Notes: generated by a model not told the origin, from the sequence alone. Positions 15,933 to 24,230 are shown, counted from the first letter of the stretch. The stretch is DNA of 26,398 nt from an uncultured Lachnospiraceae bacterium (GCA_910586405.1 CAJUII010000036.1:1-26398), one strand, 5' to 3'. Numbers and translations: made by a program.

Positions 15933-16928
15933 TTACCATACCAGCACGCTTGCACCGTAAGTCAAGCCCGCGCCAAATCCAGACAGCACGATTCTGTCTC
16001 CTCTTTTGATCATGCCATTGCGGTTACACTCGTCGAGCAATACAGGAATTGTTGCCGAGGACATGTTGCCGATTTTGTGGATATTCATCGGAAACTTTGC
16101 CATCTCTGCTTTGAGGTGCTTTGCCACAGACTCGATAATGCGGACGTTTGCCTGATGTAAGATAAACCAGTCCACATCCTCCACCGTCCTTTCCGCCTTG
16201 TCAAGCGCCTGCTGGATACATGCCGGAACCTGCTTGGTAGCAAATTTGTAAACCGCCTGCCCATCCATCTGAATATACGGGCTTATTGTCTCATCCTCCG
16301 CATAAAAGGCACTGTTCAGCGCCCGCTCTGCACACGAAAGCACCCTTCCTTTTGCGCCGTCAGAACCCTGCACCATACACTCCATGCCAGCCCTGCGCCC
16401 ATTTTCATACGTACACGTCTCCTCAGACGCCTCCACAAATGCCGCCCCTGCGCCGTCGCCAAACAAGATACAGGTTCCCCTGTCCTTCCAGTCCACAAGC
16501 TTTGAGAGCACCTCACTGCCCACAATCAAGGCATTTTTGTAGATTCCAGTCTGCAGATAGGCATTCGCTGTGTTCAGTGCAAACAAAAAGCCCGAACAAG
16601 CCGCATTCAGGTCAAACGCCACCGCGTCTGCCGCGCCGATCAAATCCTGCACCTGACAGGCACAGCATGGCAGCAGCAGCTCCGGCGAGCAGGTCGCAAC
16701 CAGTATCAAGTCCACCTCTGCGGCTGTTTTTCCTGCCATCTCAAGCGCCCTTTTGCACGCCTCGGCAGCCAGTGCAGACACCGTCTCCCCGGTGGACACC
16801 CTGCGCTGCGCAATGCCTGTCCGCTTCTGAATCCACTCGTCGGAGGTTTCCACAAGCTCCTGCAAGTCGAAATTTGTCACTATTTTCTCCGGCAGTGCGC
16901 TGCCTGTGCCGGTTATCCTTATTGTCAT
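15933..16928 (-). CDS. fabH: 3-oxoacyl-ACP synthase III
   Basis: A 331-residue condensing enzyme that starts fatty-acid synthesis by joining an acyl-CoA primer to malonyl-ACP. The catalytic triad is complete: Cys111 (LNAACSGF), His258 (ILHQAN) and Asn288 (GNMSSATIP). The C-terminal GFGAGLTYGASVL is typical, and the length is normal. Its ATG overlaps the stop of the FabX-like gene as ATGA, with GGAGG ten bases upstream, so the two proteins are translationally coupled. An unusual CCAC stretch (Cys88, 89, 91) sits where most FabH proteins have a FPS-type sequence; its meaning is unknown. Primer preference (acetyl or branched) is not visible. Confidence 0.96.
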   Translation of the reverse strand: MTIRITGTGSALPEKIVTNFDLQELVETSDEWIQKRTGIAQRRVSTGETVSALAAEACKRALEMAGKTAAEVDLILVATCSPELLLPCCACQVQDLIGAADAVAFDLNAACSGFLFALNTANAYLQTGIYKNALIVGSEVLSKLVDWKDRGTCILFGDGAGAAFVEASEETCTYENGRRAGMECMVQGSDGAKGRVLSCAERALNSAFYAEDETISPYIQMDGQAVYKFATKQVPACIQQALDKAERTVEDVDWFILHQANVRIIESVAKHLKAEMAKFPMNIHKIGNMSSATIPVLLDECNRNGMIKRGDRIVLSGFGAGLTYGASVLVW

Positions 16929-17959
16929 GTTGAAAATTCCTCCATTATATCCGCTACGGTCTCGATGTGATCTGCCCGGTAGGCATTACTTCCACAGAAA
17001 ATAAGACCTTCGTCCAGATTCCCCTCGACGGCATTGATCAGCGCCTCGGTAATGCAGTACGGCGCTGTGTCGGGCTTGCAGGTGATGATGCACTGCCTGC
17101 ACCCGCGCATAAACCGCTCTCCTGCCTGCACCTTGTCCAGAAAGGCATTGTGTATCGCGCGCCCCGGCATTCCTACCGGGCTTTTGACGATCACGATATC
17201 CTCCTTCTTCGCATCGAGATACGCCTGCTTGTACGCATTTGACGCGTCGCACTCTCTGGTCGTGACAAAGCGTGTGGCAAGCTGTACACCCTTTGCGCCC
17301 ATCGCAAGATAGTGCGCGAGATCTTTTTGCTCATACACGCCGCCTGCCACGACGACAGGCACTTCAAGCTCATCTGCAAGCGCAATGATTTCCCGTATTT
17401 CCGCGTCATAATCCTTTTCTTTGGTCACGGTATACGCATCAATATCTTCCTTGGAAAAGCCCAGATGCCCGCCTGCCAGCGGTCCCTCTACAACGACCAA
17501 GTCGGGCTTGCGGTCATACTTCTTTTTCCAGTGCTTTGCAATGACGCCGAGCGCTTTTCTGCTGGAAACGATGGGCGCAATCTTTGCGCTGCCGGCAAGC
17601 TCAGGCAGCGTCATGGGCAGCCCTGCACCTGAGATAATCAGATCTACATCGGCTGCCGCTGCCGCGCGCACATAGTCCTCGTACCGTCTCGTCGCCACCA
17701 TGATATTGACACCGATTATACCGCCCGCTGCCAGTTCCCGCGCCTTTTTGATCTCCGCACCGACTGCTTTGAGATTACTCTCGATCGGATTGCGGGCAAA
17801 GTCAGGGTCGCGGTAGCCAATCTGCGCCGTTGATATCACGCCCACACCACCTGCCGCCGCCACTGCGCCGGCAAGCCCTGACAAGCTGACGCCGACACCC
17901 ATTCCGCCCTGTATCACGGGAATGCGCGGACAAAGATCTCCTATCCTCAATTCACTCAT
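16925..17959 (-). CDS. FabX-like iron-sulfur flavoprotein of the nitronate monooxygenase family
   Basis: A 344-residue FMN TIM-barrel protein: QGGMGVG (17-23) near the start, SGAGLP (110-115), VEGPLAGGH with the active-site-type His165, and the phosphate-binding AGGVY and GVQLATRF (205-209, 224-231). It differs from the FabK in the same operon by a longer C-terminal part with RECDAS (235-240), KSPVGMPGRAI (259-269) and four cysteines, Cys287-x2-Cys290-x3-Cys294 and Cys302, then FCGSNAYRAD. This arrangement resembles, from memory, FabX of Helicobacter pylori, a [4Fe-4S] flavoenzyme that dehydrogenates and isomerises an acyl-ACP to make unsaturated fatty acids. Automatic pipelines would name it nitronate monooxygenase or a second FabK. 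It starts 26 bp after accDA and overlaps fabH. The fatty-acid role is strongly suggested by context; the precise reaction is inference. Confidence 0.85.
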   Translation of the reverse strand: MSELRIGDLCPRIPVIQGGMGVGVSLSGLAGAVAAAGGVGVISTAQIGYRDPDFARNPIESNLKAVGAEIKKARELAAGGIIGVNIMVATRRYEDYVRAAAAADVDLIISGAGLPMTLPELAGSAKIAPIVSSRKALGVIAKHWKKKYDRKPDLVVVEGPLAGGHLGFSKEDIDAYTVTKEKDYDAEIREIIALADELEVPVVVAGGVYEQKDLAHYLAMGAKGVQLATRFVTTRECDASNAYKQAYLDAKKEDIVIVKSPVGMPGRAIHNAFLDKVQAGERFMRGCRQCIITCKPDTAPYCITEALINAVEGNLDEGLIFCGSNAYRADHIETVADIMEEFST

Positions 17960-17985
17960 TCTTCTTAACCTTCTTTATAGATTTC

Positions 17986-19773
17986 TCAAAAGTCCCTGAA
18001 CCGCTCGTAACGTTCCGCTGCAATCTGTTCTCCTGACTTGCCGTCGTATTTTTGTAAAAACTCCTTGATATATTCCTTCATATAGCTGCCGATCGCCGCC
18101 GCTGTCTTGTTGTCTGCCCCGCCAAACTCCGGGACAATGCGCTCGATCACGCCAAGGCGCTTCAAATCCTGCGCCGTGATGTTCATGACCTCGCTCGCCT
18201 CCTGTGCGCGGTTGGAATCCTTCCACAAGATCGAAGCAAATCCCTCCGGTGAGAGAATGGAGTAGGTCGCATTCTCCATCATCCACACTTCATTGCCGAC
18301 AGCCGTCGCAAGCGCGCCGCCGCTGCCGCCCTCCCCGATGAGAATACACAGCACTGGAACTTTGAGCCCTGACATCTCGAGCAGGTTTCTGGCAATCGCC
18401 TCACCCTGTCCGCGCTCCTCCGCCTCCAGCCCGCAGAATGCACCGGATGTATTGACAAAGCTGATAATCGGGCGGTTGAACTTCTCCGCCTGCTTCATCA
18501 GGCGCAGCGCCTTCCTGTAGCCCTCCGGCAGCGGCATACCAAAGTTTCTCTCCTGACACTCCTTGAAATCCTTGCCCTTGATATCCGCCACGACGGTCAC
18601 AGGCTGCCCCTCGATAAACCCGATGCCGCCGATCAGCGCCTTGTCATCAGCAAAGCCCCTGTCGCCGTGCGCCTCGACAAAGATGTCAAATATACTGTCC
18701 ATATAGTCCAGCGCCGACGGGCGTTCCACCTGACGGACTGCCTTGACTTTCTCCCATGCACTGCGCGGTTTCGACTTCCAAGTCTGCTCCTTTAACTCCT
18801 CACTCAGCTCAAAGTGAAAATCTGTGTTGGGATAAAATCCTGCATAGGTCTGCTTTCCTGTTCCCTGATGGGACTTGATCAGGAAATGAATTGTCTTTTT
18901 GAGATTCTCGCGCAGCACAATGCCGTCCACAAATCCGTGCTCCACCAGAAATTCCGAAGTCTGAAAGCCTTCTGGAAGCTCCTGTCCGATGGTCTGTTTG
19001 ATGACTCTGGGTCCCGCAAAGCCGATCAGCGCCCCCGGCTCTGCCATAATCACATCGCCGAGCATCGCAAAGCTTGCCGTCACGCCGCCTGTCGTGGGGT
19101 CTGTCAGAATAGAACAGTACAGCAGCCCCGCATCGCCGTGTCTCTTGATCGCCGCAGAAGTCTTTGCCATCTGCATCAGCGATACAATGCCCTCCTGCAT
19201 TCTGGCGCCGCCGGAACAACAGAACAAAAAGACAGGAAGGCGCAGTTGTGTGGCGCGCTCGATCGCCCTTGTAATCTTCTCGCCGACAACGTGCCCCATG
19301 CTCGCCATCATAAAGCGGGAGTCGCACACGCCAAGCACAATCTCCTCGCCAAACACCTTGCAGCGCCCGACGGTCACAGCTTCCTTTAATCCAGTCTTGT
19401 CTCTCGCCGCTGCGAGTTTGTCCTCGTAGCCCTCATAGTCCAGCGGATTGCTCACTTCCATGTCCTCAAACCACGGTTCAAAGCTCTTTGCGTCCGCCAC
19501 CATTCGGATACGGTTGTTGGTCTTGACCCGGAAATAACCGCCGCACTCATAGCAGACATACCTTTTCTTGACAACGCGTGCGCGCTCTACCATCTTCCCG
19601 CACTTAGGGCATTTGACAACCTCTGTCTTTTCGGTTTTCTCCGCTTGTATGGCTGCCGCTTCCTCGGTATTCTCCAGTGTTTCATCGGATTTATTTTTGA
19701 GTCTCTGCTCGAACTTATTGTACAAATTCAGGGGAAATCTCCTCTTGGTTTTCACCTGCTGTGATTCTTCCAT
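17986..19773 (-). CDS. accDA: Fused acetyl-CoA carboxylase carboxyltransferase beta-alpha (AccD-AccA)
   Basis: A 595-residue fusion of both carboxyltransferase subunits, which transfer CO2 from biotin to acetyl-CoA to give malonyl-CoA. The AccD half (about 50-300) starts with a zinc ribbon Cys55-x2-Cys58 and Cys74-x2-Cys77, then FCCSGGARMQEG and DPTTGGVTAS. A linker (300-335) joins it to the AccA half (337-595) with ALDYMDSIFDIFVEAHGDRGF, RNFGMPLPEGYRKALRLMK, EERGQGEAIARNL, GEGGSGGALA and SPEGFASILWKD. No stop or frameshift lies at the junction, so the fusion is genuine. The frame opens 27 bases earlier, but AGGAGG six bases before the ATG at 19773 decides the start. The biotin carrier (accB) and biotin carboxylase (accC) genes are not in the operon. 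Confidence 0.95.
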   Translation of the reverse strand: MEESQQVKTKRRFPLNLYNKFEQRLKNKSDETLENTEEAAAIQAEKTEKTEVVKCPKCGKMVERARVVKKRYVCYECGGYFRVKTNNRIRMVADAKSFEPWFEDMEVSNPLDYEGYEDKLAAARDKTGLKEAVTVGRCKVFGEEIVLGVCDSRFMMASMGHVVGEKITRAIERATQLRLPVFLFCCSGGARMQEGIVSLMQMAKTSAAIKRHGDAGLLYCSILTDPTTGGVTASFAMLGDVIMAEPGALIGFAGPRVIKQTIGQELPEGFQTSEFLVEHGFVDGIVLRENLKKTIHFLIKSHQGTGKQTYAGFYPNTDFHFELSEELKEQTWKSKPRSAWEKVKAVRQVERPSALDYMDSIFDIFVEAHGDRGFADDKALIGGIGFIEGQPVTVVADIKGKDFKECQERNFGMPLPEGYRKALRLMKQAEKFNRPIISFVNTSGAFCGLEAEERGQGEAIARNLLEMSGLKVPVLCILIGEGGSGGALATAVGNEVWMMENATYSILSPEGFASILWKDSNRAQEASEVMNITAQDLKRLGVIERIVPEFGGADNKTAAAIGSYMKEYIKEFLQKYDGKSGEQIAAERYERFRDF

Positions 19774-19783
19774 CTTAAACCTC

Positions 19784-20215
19784 CTAATCGCCAATCGCAA
19801 ACATTAACTCTGCTTTGCAAGCTGTCTTTCCATTGACTGTGGCAACTGCCTCGCCGACGCCGATCGGTCCTTTGACCTTGACAATCTTTGTCTCGAGCAT
19901 GAGCACATCGCCCGGCAGAACCTTCTGTTTAAACCGCGCCTTGTTGATTCCCGCAAAATACGCTGTCTTGCCCTTCCACGCCGGAAGTCCAAGCAGGGCG
20001 ACCGCCCCGACCTGTGCCAGCGCCTCCACGATCAGCACGCCCGGCATCACTGGATTGCCCGGAAAATGCCCTGCAAAAAAGGGCTCATTAAAACTCACGC
20101 ACTTCCTGCCAAGCGCCCTCGTGCCCTCCTCGAGTTCCTCGATGGTATCAATCAGCATAAACGGGTGTCTGTGGGGAATGATCTCCATAATTTCCTTCGC
20201 TGTATAAACTGACAT
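19784..20215 (-). CDS. fabZ: 3-hydroxyacyl-ACP dehydratase
   Basis: A 143-residue hot-dog fold enzyme that removes water from 3-hydroxyacyl-ACP to form trans-2-enoyl-ACP. The catalytic His50 (GHFPGNPVMPG) and Glu64 (LIVEALAQ) are present, as is PHRHPFMLID near the start. The open frame begins at a GTG nine bases earlier, which would lie inside the AAAAAGGTGA ribosome site; the ATG at 20215 is preferred. It lies between fabF (37 bp) and accDA (10 bp). In many Clostridia accB lies between fabF and fabZ; here it is absent. FabZ alone normally does not isomerise, so the double bond would need another enzyme. Confidence 0.96.
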   Translation of the reverse strand: MSVYTAKEIMEIIPHRHPFMLIDTIEELEEGTRALGRKCVSFNEPFFAGHFPGNPVMPGVLIVEALAQVGAVALLGLPAWKGKTAYFAGINKARFKQKVLPGDVLMLETKIVKVKGPIGVGEAVATVNGKTACKAELMFAIGD

Positions 20216-20252
20216 ATGTGTCACCTTTTTCTTTCTGAAAGCCTATTTTAGA

Positions 20253-21488
20253 TTACTCTGCATACTTTTTGATCAAAATGCTGGTGTTATGCCCGCCAAA
20301 GCCCAATGAGTTGCTAAGCGCATAGGCTATGTCCTCGCTGCTGCTCTCCTTGCAGTAGTTTAAATCCATTTCCCCCTCACTCTCTGCAAGTCCGACCGTG
20401 CGGTGTATATACCCCTCTTCAAGCTCCTTCACGCAGGCAACAAACTCTACTGCGCCCGCCGCGCCGAGCAGATGCCCGACCATAGACTTTGTCGAGTTGA
20501 TCTTGATATCCTTCGCGTGCTCACCGAACGCGAGCTTGATTGCCCTCGTCTCAAACAGATCATTGTGGTGCGTCGCCGTTCCGTGCGCGTTGATATACGT
20601 GATATCCTCCGGCGCTGCGCCTGCATCCTTTACCGCACCCAGCATCGCTGCCGCTGCGCCTGCGCCGTCCTCCGCCGGGGAAGTGATATGAAATGCGTCC
20701 GACGAGCAGCCATATCCCACAACCTCCGCATAAATCTTAGCGCCGCGCGCCTTTGCATGTTCAAGCTCCTCCAGCACGACAATCCCTGCGCCCTCGCCCA
20801 TGACAAAGCCGCTTCTGTCCTTGTCAAACGGAATGGAACAGCGCGCGGGGTCCTCGCAGGTAGACAGCGCCGTCAGGGAAGAAAAGCCCGCGATGCCAAT
20901 GGGCGTGATGGAGCTCTCTGTACCGCCTGCCACCATGATGTCTGCGTCGCCGTACTGAATCGTCCGAAACGCCTCCCCGATGGAGTTTGTGCCTGTGGCG
21001 CACGCTGTCACCACATTGATGCTCTTGCCTTTGAGATTGTAAGCGATACTCACATTGCCCGCCGCCATGTTGGAAATCATCAGCGGCACCAGAAGCGGTG
21101 CAACTCTCGACGGTCCCTTCTCCTCTAGCTTGGTGTGCTCCCGCTCCATCGCCTGCAAGCTGCCGATACCGCTTCCCACTGCGCAGCCTGCCCGGTACGG
21201 GTCCTCCTTGGTCATGTCAAGACCTGCGTCCTCGATGGCCTCCTTTGCCGCTGCAACTGCGAACTGGCAAAATGGCTCCATGCGGCGCGCTGCCTTCTTA
21301 TCCATGTAATCAGCGGCGTTGAAATCCTTGACCTGTGCTGCCAATTTGCATTTATAGTCTGTCGTATCAAAATAGGAAATCGGTGCAAAACCGATTTTCC
21401 CCTCTTTTACACTATTCCAGAAAGAAGCAACATCATTGCCAATCGGGGTGATTGCGCCCATTCCTGTCACTACTACTCTTCTTTTCAT
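20253..21488 (-). CDS. fabF: 3-oxoacyl-ACP synthase II
   Basis: A 411-residue elongating condensing enzyme. The active site is complete: Cys163 (VVTACATGTNSIG), His302 (NAHGTATHHND), Lys334 and His339 (NSTKSMVGHLLGAAG). The N-terminal VVVTGMGAITPIG and C-terminal NSLGFGGHNTSIL are standard, and length is normal. AAAGGGT precedes the ATG by seven bases, 33 bp behind fabG. It is the only elongating synthase visible and so would have to elongate both saturated and unsaturated chains, as FabF does in other bacteria lacking FabB. Confidence 0.97.
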   Translation of the reverse strand: MKRRVVVTGMGAITPIGNDVASFWNSVKEGKIGFAPISYFDTTDYKCKLAAQVKDFNAADYMDKKAARRMEPFCQFAVAAAKEAIEDAGLDMTKEDPYRAGCAVGSGIGSLQAMEREHTKLEEKGPSRVAPLLVPLMISNMAAGNVSIAYNLKGKSINVVTACATGTNSIGEAFRTIQYGDADIMVAGGTESSITPIGIAGFSSLTALSTCEDPARCSIPFDKDRSGFVMGEGAGIVVLEELEHAKARGAKIYAEVVGYGCSSDAFHITSPAEDGAGAAAAMLGAVKDAGAAPEDITYINAHGTATHHNDLFETRAIKLAFGEHAKDIKINSTKSMVGHLLGAAGAVEFVACVKELEEGYIHRTVGLAESEGEMDLNYCKESSSEDIAYALSNSLGFGGHNTSILIKKYAE

Positions 21489-21521
21489 ATTTTTACCCTT
21501 TCCAATCTATATCCTATCGCG

Positions 21522-22262
21522 CTATATACACATGCCGCCGTCCACACAGATTACCTGCCCAGTGATGTAGTCCGAGCCGTCTCCTGCCAGAAACAGGACA
21601 AGATCTGCAATGTTTTTCGTGCTGCCCATCTTTCCCATCGGAATCATGCTGCTCAGCGTTTTCTTGGCATCCTCTGTCATATTTTTGGTCATATCGGTAT
21701 CAATAAAGCCCGGCGCCACTGCATTGACATTGACCCCGCGGCTTGCAAACTCCCGCGCTACGCTCTTGGTAAGCCCGATCAGCCCCGCCTTCGACGCCGA
21801 ATAGTTTGCCTGTCCCGCATTGCCGAGCACGCCGCTCACAGAGGAAATATTGATGATCTTTCCGCCTCTTTGTTTGATAAAGCTGCGTGAGAGATGACGG
21901 ATCATGTGAAAGGCACCCTTTAAGTTTGTGTCAAGGACTGTGTCATAGTCCTCCTCCGTCATGCGCATAATCAGATTATCTCTGGTGACACCCGCATTGT
22001 TCACGAGAATGTCCACTTTTTTATACTTGTCAAGCACTTGTTTTACAAACGCTTCACTCGCCGCAAAATCAGAGACATTGCACTGTATTGCCTCCGCGCT
22101 GCCGCCCTTTTGTACAATCTCAGCGACAACCGCCTCCGCGCTCTCCTTAGAGCCGTTATAATTCACTATTACCGTTGCGCCGTTTGCTGCCAGCACAAGC
22201 GCGATCTCTCTGCCAATGCCTCTGCCCGCGCCTGTCACAAGAGCGATTTTTCCCGTCAACAT
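21522..22262 (-). CDS. fabG: 3-oxoacyl-ACP reductase
   Basis: A 246-residue short-chain dehydrogenase using NADPH to reduce 3-oxoacyl-ACP. The cofactor loop TGAGRGIG (10-17), NNAG (88-91), Asn113, Ser141, Tyr154 and Lys158 (YSASK) and the PGFIDTDMT segment are all in place. Its ATG overlaps the fabD stop by seven bases, with GGAGG seven bases upstream, so the two are translationally coupled. It is typical in length and sequence; nothing odd is seen. Confidence 0.97.
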   Translation of the reverse strand: MLTGKIALVTGAGRGIGREIALVLAANGATVIVNYNGSKESAEAVVAEIVQKGGSAEAIQCNVSDFAASEAFVKQVLDKYKKVDILVNNAGVTRDNLIMRMTEEDYDTVLDTNLKGAFHMIRHLSRSFIKQRGGKIINISSVSGVLGNAGQANYSASKAGLIGLTKSVAREFASRGVNVNAVAPGFIDTDMTKNMTEDAKKTLSSMIPMGKMGSTKNIADLVLFLAGDGSDYITGQVICVDGGMCI

Positions 22263-23179
22263 GACAATTCCTCCAATACCTTATCTAAATCTGCCACTTT
22301 ATCTATATTCATGCATTTCACGTCCTTGTCGATTTTCTTCATAAATCCACTCAGCGTTTTTCCCGGTCCGATTTCTATGAAAAGGTCTATGCCGTCCGCG
22401 ATCATTTTCTCGATGGTCTGCTGCCAGCACACAGAATTGGATACCTGATTTTTGAGAAGTGTCTTGACAGGCGCTGCCTCCACTACATCGAGCGCGTCCA
22501 CATTGCTGATGTATGGAATGGCGGGTTTTCTAAGCTGAACACCAATCAACTCCTTCTCAAGCTTCTCTCCTGCACCCTTTAGCAGTGCAGAGTGAAATGG
22601 TCCGCTGACCTTGAGCGGCACACAGCGCTTTGCGCCGGCTTCCGAACATGCCTGCACCGCTGTGAGCACCGCCTGCTCCTCACCTGTAATGACGATCTGT
22701 CCGGGGCAATTGTAATTTGCGATGGTCACAATGCCCTCTGTCTGGCGGCAGATCTCCTCAATCCTGTCACTCTCCAGCCCGAGCACTGCCGTCATGGCGC
22801 CGCCTTCTGGATACGCCTCCTGCATAAAGATGCCGCGCTTTCTGATGATATAGAACAAATCCTTCAAATCCATCACATCCGCCGCTGCCAGTGCGCCGTA
22901 CTCGCCAAGGCTCAGCCCTGCGGTGGCATCTGCCTTGACGCCTTTGGACTCGAGCACTTTTAGAATTGCTACCTCTGTGGCAAGCATCGCAATCTGTGTG
23001 TACTCGGTGATGTTGAGCTCTTCATTCTCTGTAAAACAAAGCGCTTCCATATCCAGCCCGGACACCTCACCCGCTAACTGGTAGACCTTCTTTGCCTCCT
23101 CATACGTATCATAAAAATCTTTTCCCATGCCCACATACTGTGAACCCTGTCCCGGAAAAATAAATGCTATTTTGTTCAT
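22256..23179 (-). CDS. fabD: Malonyl-CoA:ACP transacylase
   Basis: A 307-residue acyltransferase that loads malonate onto ACP. PGQGSQ (9-14), the nucleophile Ser90 in GLSLGEY, Arg115 and His196 (GPFHS) form the active site. GLSLGEY has Leu in place of the common His before the nucleophile, a variant found in Clostridia. A GAGAGG ribosome site lies six bases from the ATG. A 121-bp gap separates it from fabK, the longest inside the operon, and this gap holds a tandem repeat and a hairpin. Confidence 0.96.
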   Translation of the reverse strand: MNKIAFIFPGQGSQYVGMGKDFYDTYEEAKKVYQLAGEVSGLDMEALCFTENEELNITEYTQIAMLATEVAILKVLESKGVKADATAGLSLGEYGALAAADVMDLKDLFYIIRKRGIFMQEAYPEGGAMTAVLGLESDRIEEICRQTEGIVTIANYNCPGQIVITGEEQAVLTAVQACSEAGAKRCVPLKVSGPFHSALLKGAGEKLEKELIGVQLRKPAIPYISNVDALDVVEAAPVKTLLKNQVSNSVCWQQTIEKMIADGIDLFIEIGPGKTLSGFMKKIDKDVKCMNIDKVADLDKVLEELSC

Positions 23180-23199
23180 TCTCTGCCTCTCTTAGTGAT

Positions 23200-23229
23200 G
23201 CAGCCAGCCCTCAAACCCTGGGCTGCCGC
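23200..23229 (-). other. Small GC-rich hairpin between fabK and fabD
   Basis: On the minus strand CAGCCC and GGGCTG form a six-pair stem around a nine-base loop, about 25-45 bases ahead of the fabD ATG. No T-run follows, so it is not a terminator; it could influence mRNA processing or stability. Confidence 0.35.
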
Positions 23230-23262
23230 ATCTGTTGACCCTGTTAAATTCTGACCGCTTGT

Positions 23263-23296
23263 CATTATAAAAGATTCTACATTATAAAAGATTCTG
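23263..23296. repeat. Tandem 17-bp repeat between fabK and fabD
   Basis: Two adjacent 17-bp copies, 23263-23279 and 23280-23296, differ only in the last base. Each holds TATAAT on the minus strand (23288-23283 and 23271-23266), but no good -35 box is placed for either. It lies five bases behind the fabK stop codon. Confidence 0.75.
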
Positions 23297-23300
23297 CTTC

Positions 23301-24230
23301 TCAGAATGTCTTGTTCAGGAGCGCTAATCCCTGCTCCATGATCTCTGCGATAATCTCCCTGCACGGCTGTTCTTTCTTGACAAGCCCTGCAATCTGGCCT
23401 GCCATGACCGTACCGTTCACCACATCTCCCTCCATGACCGCCTTCCTGAGCGAACCGAGGGTAAGCTTCTCCAGCTCCATGAAGTCTGCGCCTTCTTTTT
23501 CGAGTTTTAAGTATTCTTTGGTCATTTTATTGCGGATACTTCTGACCGGATGACCTGTCGTCATGCCAGTGACTGCCGAGTCGATATCCTTTGATTTGAT
23601 GAGCATTGCCTTGTACTTCTCGTGTACGATAGATTCCGTCGCCACGACAAAGCGCGTGCCGATCTGCACTGCCTCCGCGCCGAGCATAAAGGCTGCTGCA
23701 AATCCTCTGCCATCTGCGATGCCGCCCGCCGCCACGACAGGAATCTCCACCGCATCTGCGATCTGCGGCACAAGCGCCATTGTCGTGATCGACCCAATAT
23801 GTCCGCCGCTCTCCATGCCCTCTGCGACAACAGCATCCGCGCCGCCGCGCTGCATCAGCTTCGCCATCGCGACACTCGCCACAACAGGTATGACCTTCAC
23901 GCCCGCCGCCTTCCACATCTCCATGTACTTCGATGGATTGCCTGCACCTGTAGTGACCACCTTGACGCCCTCGTCCACAACCACCTGCGCGATTGCGTCC
24001 GCCTCTGGATTCATGAGCATGATATTCACGCCAAACGGCTTGTCGGTCACTTCCTTTACCTTCTGAATCTGCTCTCTGACAAATTCTGCCGGCGCACCGC
24101 CCGCACCGATAATCCCCAGCCCTCCGGCTTCCGACACGGCTGCCGCCAGATTGTGCTCAGCGACCCATGCCATGCCGCCCTGAAGGATGGGATACTCTAT
24201 TCCTAAGATTTCTGTTATTCTTGTTTTCAT
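23301..24230 (-). CDS. fabK: Enoyl-ACP reductase II (FMN)
   Basis: A 309-residue flavin-dependent enoyl-ACP reductase that completes each elongation cycle. QGGMAWV (17-23), GVNIMLM (67-73), TTGAGNP (93-99), the catalytic-type His144 in GMESGGHIG and the phosphate site AGGIADGRG and QIGTRFV match FabK of streptococci and Clostridia. AGAGG lies five bases upstream of the ATG. It follows acpP as second gene of the operon and takes the place of FabI. It lacks the C-terminal cysteine motif of the related protein at 16925-17959, so the two have probably distinct reactions. Confidence 0.96.
   Translation of the reverse strand: MKTRITEILGIEYPILQGGMAWVAEHNLAAAVSEAGGLGIIGAGGAPAEFVREQIQKVKEVTDKPFGVNIMLMNPEADAIAQVVVDEGVKVVTTGAGNPSKYMEMWKAAGVKVIPVVASVAMAKLMQRGGADAVVAEGMESGGHIGSITTMALVPQIADAVEIPVVAAGGIADGRGFAAAFMLGAEAVQIGTRFVVATESIVHEKYKAMLIKSKDIDSAVTGMTTGHPVRSIRNKMTKEYLKLEKEGADFMELEKLTLGSLRKAVMEGDVVNGTVMAGQIAGLVKKEQPCREIIAEIMEQGLALLNKTF

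Noticed and set aside
16286..16933. A 215-codon plus-strand frame opposite fabH
   Set aside because: Rich in Pro, Ser and Arg, as expected from reading a GC-rich gene backwards; fabH on the other strand is certain.
20403..21890. Two plus-strand frames of 241 and 251 codons opposite fabF and fabG
   Set aside because: Antisense shadows of two well-supported enzymes; composition rich in Cys, His and Arg and no family resemblance.
23176..23364. A 62-codon minus-strand frame across the fabK-fabD gap
   Set aside because: It overlaps the end of fabK, has no ribosome site and consists partly of the 17-bp repeats.
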